Origin: Anagrus nilaparvatae | Lineage: Eukaryota > Arthropoda > Insecta > Hymenoptera > Mymaridae | Direction: 5' to 3' | Assembly (NCBI GenBank): GCA_022575985.1 | Contig: JAKSXM010000263.1 | Span: 13,868,001-13,932,000 of the forward strand | DNA: 64,000 bases | Shown here: one piece after another, positions 57,911 through 64,000 of the stretch | Position numbering within the stretch: the first letter of the stretch is position 1 | How the letters are laid out: every line of letters starts with the position of its first letter | Position numbers and translations under genes: made by a program | Notes under the pieces: model-generated | What the model was told of the DNA's origin: nothing | Database searches by the model: none | Seen by the model: the letters and a program-made list of their open reading frames with translations, nothing else

Positions 57911-60330
57911 TTAATATTGAATATATTTTTTATTTTCCTTAAGGAAAATTAGCTTTTTAAACAATGAATCAGTCAATGATGATCTTTTGTTATTTAAGAT
58001 GTAATTAGTTAAAGAAAAATCCTTTTTATTGGTCCTGATGTTGACGGATGTGTATTGTAACGAATGAAACACGATTCAATGCTAGCGTATTTATCAAGCG
58101 TTAACAATGAAACGTCTTTATCTTTTATAAAAAGATGCATTTGTTTTTTAAACATTGGTATTAAAAAATTGTCATCTGATTTAGGTAATTTTAAAGAGGG
58201 TTCTTCATCATCAAGTTCAGAATTTTTATAAAGTTTTGCTTTTATGAAAGTGTGCTCGTTTTTTATAGCTTTTATGCAAAGATTCAAAAATTTTGATTCG
58301 TTACAATGTTTTTCAAAAAACTGTAGCTTGTATTTTGGGTGGAAGGACGTTGCTAAAATTGTATCTTGAGTTATAACGAGGATTTTTAATTAAATAAATA
58401 ATTTTTGATAATATACATACATATATATTTATTAATACATTTATTCTTTAAGAGCGCCTTTTAATATATATATGTATGTATAATTATTTAGTAGTAGTAA
58501 TGATAATAAAATAGGGGGAAATTACCTCTGTTATTCGGCTAGCTCGGCATAAGAAACGATCTCACTCGGCAAGTGGGGGAGTTCTAAGAAATAGGTATTT
58601 ATGTGGGGAAATATTATTATATGTGAACATGCACTTACACTAAAATGAATTGAACACTTATTTAATTATCATGAAATATTTAATTGAACTTATTTATATT
58701 TTATTTATAATTTTTTTATTGCCTCATGGGCTTTAAAACTAAATATGAAATATAATTATTATATTAAATCATTAAATCGTTAAACAATAAACCCGCGTGG
58801 CTTTACATGAAATATTCGCGATCCGCGCGCAATCACACATACACACACTTTACGATACCGCGCTGATGTTATATCTGCTGCTGGATTCGTCTACTTGTGG
58901 ATGATGTCTTCGTTGCGTCTGCCCAGATGCTGATTTATTATGTAGGCTTGTCGATGCTGGTGCAGGATTAAATCGTCTGCTGCCGGCTATCTCACTTCAC
59001 ACGATCGAGTTTTTATTTTATATTTTTAAATAAAATCGCTACGCGATTTAATGGCGACCGTAGTCGGCTAATTTAATTTAAGTTATAAATTCATATAAAT
59101 TAGGGTTTCACTAATAACAATAATTACACTTTATGAAATTATTTAATTAATGTAAAGATGGCTCCAAGGCAATACGCGTATCTTTACCAGTATTTCTTTG
59201 GCACTTGGAGGTGCGAAACCGTGAACTGCTCTATGGACATCGCGCGTGACTTCGCGATCCAGAGCTGAAACCGGAATGCTCGTTTTGCAAAGGAAACGGC
59301 ATGGTCATCTATTACAGCGCCGTGCGGCTGATACTATAAATCATTATCAGTCGATATGAAAACCTATAACTTTTATTGATCGGTGCTGCTTTTTATTGAT
59401 CTTCTATTAGAATATTATTGAACTATAAATAATATATTTGCATTTTGATTGTTGCTAGGCGGAAATCTTCTGTATTTGAGACTTGAGGCGCGCGAATATG
59501 TGTGTATGTATGTTCGCAAATATTAAATAATTTAATATTTAATATTTGCTTGTAACGGGCAAAAATGCCTCGTTACAGAGTTTCATCAGCAGAATTAAAA
59601 AAATTTGAAAATCGACTCTCGATTGATTCCAGTAGCAGTTTGCCAATTTTTTTATACCGATTGGATAAACTCGTAATTGTTTCATTCATTTGTTATCGTT
59701 GCTTCAATAGAGTAGGCAACAAAATTCCATATTAATGGGTTTTCTCGCCTTGTAATGAATCAAGAGCGATAGCAACAGGTTTCATTACATTAATAAATAT
59801 TTTTAAATAATTTATGTCAGCTACTGTAAACTCTTCAAATTCATCGATATGCCTTTTGTACTTTAGATTTTTAAGTAATTTTATTACTTTATTCAAATCT
59901 TTTTTTTCAAACGATATTAATCGTCATATGCATCATATAAAGCATTCCATCTGGTAACCGTTGGATATATCAAGGATCCCTTTAATGTATCCATTATAAT
60001 TTCTGAAGATATGTGATGTTGATTTGCTTTCCATAATATTTTACACTGACGGAAAGCTGATGTATGTCTATTGAACATAGATGATTTTTTTATTGCTTTT
60101 TTAAAATCAGTCGAACCAACAAAATTAAGAGTATGCGAAGCACAACGCTAATGTTTAGGTGCTGCAACACTAAAATCTTCCTCCATATCTTCATCATCTG
60201 AAGCATAAAAAAAAATTTCTTCGATATCTCTATCGTCTTCCTCTTCATCTTCGTCATCGCTTTCACTACTATCATTATCTTCAGCTTCATATTCATTGAA
60301 CTAACTTATACCCAAATTAATTAAAAAAAA
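57911..60330 (-). pseudogene. Second hAT transposase, decayed, interrupted by a solo LTR
   Basis: Minus strand. An acidic stretch (60295-60180, EAEDNDSSESDDEDEEEDDR) leads to KH*RCASHTLNFVGSTDFKK, LWKANQHHISSE and YPTVTRWNALYDAYD (60150-59920). Next come LKYKRHIDEFEEFTVADINY, VMKPVAIALDSLQGEK, YGILLPTLLKQR and LLLESIESRFSNFF (59880-59580). A solo LTR breaks the codon series between DET and QDTILATSFHPKYKL. The C-terminal frame (58366-58010) is followed, after a one-base shift, by SLTNYILNNKRSSLTDSLFK and KLIFLKEN, the usual hAT C-terminus. Three stops and two or more shifts are visible. The N-terminal BED finger is missing, cut by the Helitron-like end at 60366. Confidence 0.85.
58372..59577 (-). 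mobile_element. Solo LTR (1206 bp) of an LTR retrotransposon
   Basis: On the minus strand it begins TGTAACGAGGCATTTTTG and ends ...AAATCCTCGTTATA, inverse termini typical of LTRs (TGTAACGAGG/CCTCGTTAYA). The 4-bp host sequence ACTC (plus GAGT) is duplicated at 58368-58371 and 59578-59581. Removing the insert and one duplicate restores the transposase reading frame (DET-QDT). GC is clearly higher at 58790-59300 (CGCG-rich, GATGCTGATT). No internal retroviral-type genes are present, so it is the product of LTR-LTR recombination. Confidence 0.85.
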
Positions 60331-60365
60331 AATAGAAAATTATTTATTTTATTTTATGTATAACT

Positions 60366-60415
60366 AGGGGGCAAGCTTCCTGCGCGCTAAAGCGTGCCAA
60401 CCCCCTCAGATCATA
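60366..60415 (-). mobile_element. Helitron-like 3' terminus (minus strand)
   Basis: Minus strand: GGGGGTTGGCACGCTTTAGC, then GCGCAGGAAGCTTG and CCCCCTAG followed by TT. It aligns to the 8430-8473 terminus. The element body would extend right from here, and its other end was not found. It truncates the hAT transposase N-terminus. Confidence 0.5.
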
Positions 60416-60925
60416 TTTTATGTTTAATCGAAAAGTGTTTTAATTCACAAATAAAAACAATTGTACAGTGAGATGACAATTTCAAATAATGAACTTTTTT
60501 CATAATTTTAATAAACCTTTTATTTTTATTTTCAAAATTTATCTCAAAAAAAAATTGCATTATTGTCCCTCGGTGCTACGCACCTCGGGCCAGAATCCTT
60601 TTCATCCCTCAAAATAAATTTTTCTTCTGTTCTGGACGAAGAAATTTTTTAATAGGACGACGAAATACTCGAATTAATTTTCATATGTTATTATACAAAT
60701 ATATAATTAATTTTCTATTAGTTTAAACATTTTATTAAAATTTATAATTATTTTTACTGTTTATATTATATAAATTAAAAAATGAATATTTAAAATTGTT
60801 TTTCAAATTTTTTATACAGCGCGCGGCTGACACTGCAGAGAAAAAATGAATCGATTAATTAGATAAAATCAAAGACGAAATTTTTAAAAGATTGTATAAT
60901 AAAATGAGAAAATTATTATATTTCT
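60416..60925. other. AT-rich DNA, possible Helitron body
   Basis: Short GC segments at 60570-60600 (a CTCGGTGCTACGCACCTCGG hairpin) and 60820-60840. No gene. Confidence 0.35.
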
Positions 60926-61270
60926 TATTTATATTTAATTATAATGAAAAATACCCAAAATGTTATTAATAATTAATAAATGATTCAATAATAATAAAAA
61001 TTATTTAACGCGCGAGAGTATAGTGCTGTTAAAACATTACAGCGCGTGCGCCAGAGTAAATCGATGACAGACATTTCAGTTTTATAGAGAAAGATTCTTA
61101 TTTATATTTAATTATAATGAAAAATACCCAAAATTTTATTAATAATTAATAAAAGATTCAATAATAATAAAAATTATTTAACGCGCGAGAGTATAGTGCT
61201 GTTAAAACATTACAGCGCGTGCGCCAGAGTAAATCGATGACAGACATTTCAGTTTTATAGAGAAAGATTA
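60926..61270 (+). repeat. Two tandem 163-bp repeats
   Basis: 60926-61088 and 61089-61251 are nearly identical (AACGCGCGAGAGTATAGTGC, TACAGCGCGTGCGCCAGAG). High identity indicates a recent duplication. Confidence 0.85.
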
Positions 61271-61509
61271 TAATTATAAAATATTAATCTGTTTTAAAAA
61301 TTTTATTTTAAATTCTTATATCTTATATCTAATTCTTTTATGCCTTAAGTTACAGAAAAAGAATATATTTTCTTATTGTAAATCCTTAAAAATAAATTTC
61401 ATGATAAATAAATATAACAAAAGTAAATTAGAACAGTCTTTTTCACTTATTTTCCTAAAAATCAATTCTGATTATGGTGTAACAATAAATAAATAAATGC
61501 CATAAACAA

Positions 61510-61815
61510 TCTATAATTTATAAGGCATCTGTATGAAATTAACCGTATGTACGGCAAAAATTCATAAGGCATCCGTATTAAATTACCCGTATGTACGGCA
61601 AAACTCATAAGGCATCTGTATGAAATTACCCGTACGTACGGTAAAATTCATACGGCATCCGTATGAAAATATCCTTATATAAGGCACAATTTTATAAGGA
61701 TCCGCATGAATTTTTGCCGTACATAATGACATTTCCATACGTATGCTGTATAAATTTTACCTTACATAAGGATCAAATATCATTGAACCGTATGCCATAT
61801 ACCGTGTATAAGAAT
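61510..61815 (+). repeat. CCGTAT palindrome array, right (~40-50-bp units)
   Basis: Units such as CATAAGGCATCCGTATTAAA followed by TACCCGTATGTACGGCAAAA. About seven, diverging to the right. Related to 57237-57490. The frame at 61663-61863 is an artefact of the array. Confidence 0.75.
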
Positions 61816-61944
61816 TTCAGCGTGCAGCCGTTGCCCAGCTCTGTTTTAAATATTAAATCGTAATAAGAGTCGTAAAATAAGCAACTTTTGAGCGTATAAA
61901 CATATTAGTTTACTTAAATTCTAGAATAATACATTTATTTTCAA

Positions 61945-62036
61945 ATGTTTAAGTGGTCGAGTGGTTAAGGCGTTAGTCTTTTAATGACGACAACTCGGCT
62001 TCAATTACCGCTGTTCTTAATTTTTTTTTTTTTTGG
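61945..62036 (+). tRNA. tRNA-Ser/Leu-like relic with poly-T
   Basis: AAGTGGTCGAGTGGTTAAGGCG is close to the D arm of tRNA-Ser/Leu (A box). The B box is poor (GGCTTCAATTACC), and a T12 run ends the unit. The anticodon stem can pair with UUA in the loop centre, which would read a stop codon. The acceptor stem is absent. Pseudogene or SINE head. Confidence 0.4.
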
Positions 62037-62039
62037 AAA

Positions 62040-62735
62040 ATTTAGTTTACTTTCAATTCCGGAAAAATCATTATGATTTTTAAGACCCAATTGAATTGCG
62101 GTTTTGGTTCTGTAAAGGTTAGGCAATAACAAATGTTCATATTAAATCAAATATGGTTATATATGATTATATTTGATTATATATATGATTATATATAATC
62201 ATGTATGATGAATTTTCATATACGATTTAATATGATCATATTTAACAAATTTAATCAAATTATCTTCTAGAAAAACCTCATATCTTGTTGAAGGTAAGCA
62301 CAAAGTTTTTGACTTTGAGGTATTTATTTAAATAAAAAAGCTCTATAAATTTTATTTTTCAGTTTAAATAAATCACCTACATCTTTAATCAGGCATTGAA
62401 TAATGTTTTCTCATAGGAAATAATTTTTTTCAGATCTTTAAGCTACTTCAACTTATAGACATAATATTACATAAAAAAAATTAGTTTACTTTCAATTCCG
62501 GAAAAATCATTATGATTTTTAAGAGCCAATTAAATTGCGGTTTTGGTTCTGTAAAGGTTAGGCAATAACAAATGTTCATATTAAATCAAATATGGTTATA
62601 TATGATTATATTTGATTATATATATTATTATATGTATATGATCATGTATGACGAATTTTCATATATGATTTAATATGATCAAATTAAACGAATTTAATTA
62701 ATTCGTATATGATTATATAAGCCCTTTTTCCCCGG
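62040..62735 (+). repeat. Two ~200-bp direct repeats, 438 bp apart
   Basis: 62041-62235 and 62480-62690 share 'tagtttactttcaattccgg', 'aaattgcggttttggttctg', 'aaggttaggcaataacaaat' and TATATGATTATATTTGATT runs. The end near 62700-62735 (CCCTTTTTCCCCGGG) is inverse to 55485-55510. Confidence 0.7.
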
Positions 62736-63239
62736 GTAAGTTTCTAACTTATGCATACATAATTAGTGTACATAGAACTTTGCGTGCGTGTGCGAATGTA
62801 TACATTTATAACGGCTCCGTCCACCCCTCGATTTTCTCAATCAGATGCGATAATAAATATTCGAATATAAAATATAGGTAGATTAATTAAATAATTGTTG
62901 CGGTTCAAAAGATGGTAGGAATTAAAAAAGAAAAAAAAAATGTGCCTTGAAAATTAATTTTTTTTTTCGCTATACTTTTAATAATTTTTCCTATGAAAGT
63001 CAAGAATTTTCACTATAGGAATTTCGTAAAATTTAGATACAAGTATAATTTCATTTTACATTAATTACGCTCCTCGTATAGTAAAAATCAGTACTCAAAC
63101 AAGTAATATGCGCTCTTTATATATGACTAATTGCATGAATATTCAGGGTAAACTTTACAAACTAAAATATTATTTTCTACTATAAAAAGATAGGAGTTTT
63201 TACCAATATTTATAATAATTTCTTCTAATTTATTTCTCA
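62736..63239. other. AT-rich DNA, nothing recognised
   Basis: No gene. Weak similarity of 63065-63110 to 55205-55260 (CTCGTATAGTAA). Confidence 0.35.
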
Positions 63240-63370
63240 GTGTACATACGACTTTTTTAAAAACCGGGTTTTTAGCTTCCTGAGGTCTCAAAACGTGCTT
63301 CTATTCTAAAAAATCATTTATAGAAATTTCACCTAAGACAATGATTCCTCTATGAGGAACTAAAATTTAA
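63240..63370 (+). repeat. Repeat family A terminal segment
   Basis: 'tttttagcttcctgaggtct' to the hairpin 'attcctctatgaggaact', equivalent to 24775-24882. Confidence 0.65.
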
Positions 63371-64000
63371 TAACCTTTTTTATCATTTTTTTCGATTAAG
63401 GGGTAGTTTTTACCCCCCAAAACAATAATACAGTCAAAATATTTTCAATTAATTTATTCAAAAAAAAAACCCATAAAATGGTAATTTTTGCTGTTTTAAG
63501 GGTTTTCCAGAAATATCCGACATTAAAATCATAATCAGCGACCCAAAAAACCCTTCGCTATCTATTTTCATGAAAATTCATTTATTTTCTCCCGAGACAT
63601 TGAATATTTTTTTTGGTCAAAATTAAAAATTTTGCCACTCTCACACAAAAAACGCATATCAGAAGTTCTTTAAACAATTTCTGTACACAGTTCTAGAAAA
63701 TTCACAAAAAGTTTTAAGTTGATCTGAGTTCTTTCTTTTTTCTTAAGAGTGATTTTATTTCCTTTTCTGTGTTATATATGTTGTACGCACTCCTCTAACT
63801 ATGAGTTTTAATTACTAGGGCAATTTAGAAAAAAATAGAAAAACTATTTGTAACTCCTCTTTAACTCTGTGCAACTCCATTGAAATTCCGTGCAACTCAT
63901 GCCAAAACTCCTTGTGGAGTTTTCAGTTGGTTTAATTTATTTAGCTTAAGTATCATATATTTCAAGCCTAATTAGCTGTAATTTTTCTTCACCCATTTTT
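63371..64000. other. AT-rich DNA, nothing recognised
   Basis: No coding similarity. Short CAACTCC repeats near 63850-63915 only. Confidence 0.35.

Noticed and set aside
36954..64000. Search for earlier MED13 exons (start codon, WRK-type motif)
   Set aside because: No convincing match seen by eye on the minus strand. A divergent small exon could still be missed.

Overview
The window is very AT-rich eukaryotic DNA with introns, several DNA-transposon superfamilies and insect-type non-LTR retrotransposons. It carries two short exons that read as consecutive pieces of the N-terminal domain of Mediator subunit 13 (MED13, insect skuld). This suggests an insect, and the extreme AT content and repeat load would fit a hymenopteran such as a parasitoid wasp, but the species is not established by the sequence.

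The only host gene I can support is MED13 on the minus strand, with exons at 36953-36791 and 3864-3719. Reading phase is preserved across the join, so the 32.9 kb between them is one giant intron. No other MED13 exon was found, so at least 27 kb to the right is probably also intron or upstream DNA, and the exons that follow lie left of the window. Almost everything else is transposable-element material.

Layout. 1-3.7 kb: dispersed repeats and a tRNA-like relic. 4.4-6.4 kb: a foldback element with TA duplications. 7.9-8.5 kb: a Helitron-like 3' end. 9.1-9.8 kb: a TTAA MITE. 11-12.8 kb: an R1-like LINE with decayed ORF1 and a stub of ORF2. 13.2-19 kb: a giant inverted repeat and relatives. 19.2-22 kb: tandem and flip-flop repeats. 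22.6-28.2 kb: nested inverted repeats. 28.2-31.8 kb: a coiled-coil ORF, a nested MITE, a fragment of an unrecognised dispersed protein and a LINE reverse-transcriptase fragment. 31.8-34.7 kb: a hAT element with a broken BED-finger transposase. 35.2-38.1 kb: two MITEs and the upstream MED13 exon. 38.2-53 kb: a 'Russian doll' of nested insertions. 53-55 kb: LINE 3' ends and minisatellites. 55.6-61.8 kb: a second decayed hAT transposase interrupted by a solo LTR and flanked by arrays of short CCGTAT palindromes. 62-64 kb: AT-rich direct repeats.

The most unusual object is inside the 38-53 kb nest. A hAT-like element (44674-52245) has near-perfect termini and an 8-bp target duplication. Inside it is a decayed, intron-containing gene that reads ubiquitin, ubiquitin, MATH, BTB. 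MATH-BTB proteins are adaptors of CUL3 ubiquitin ligases, so this looks like a degraded ubiquitin-pathway fusion gene, perhaps carried by a transposon. A Transib-type MITE (52261-52978) sits 16 bp beyond the hAT end. Its ends are exactly CACAGTG, the heptamer of V(D)J recombination signals, and it has a 5-bp GC-rich duplication.
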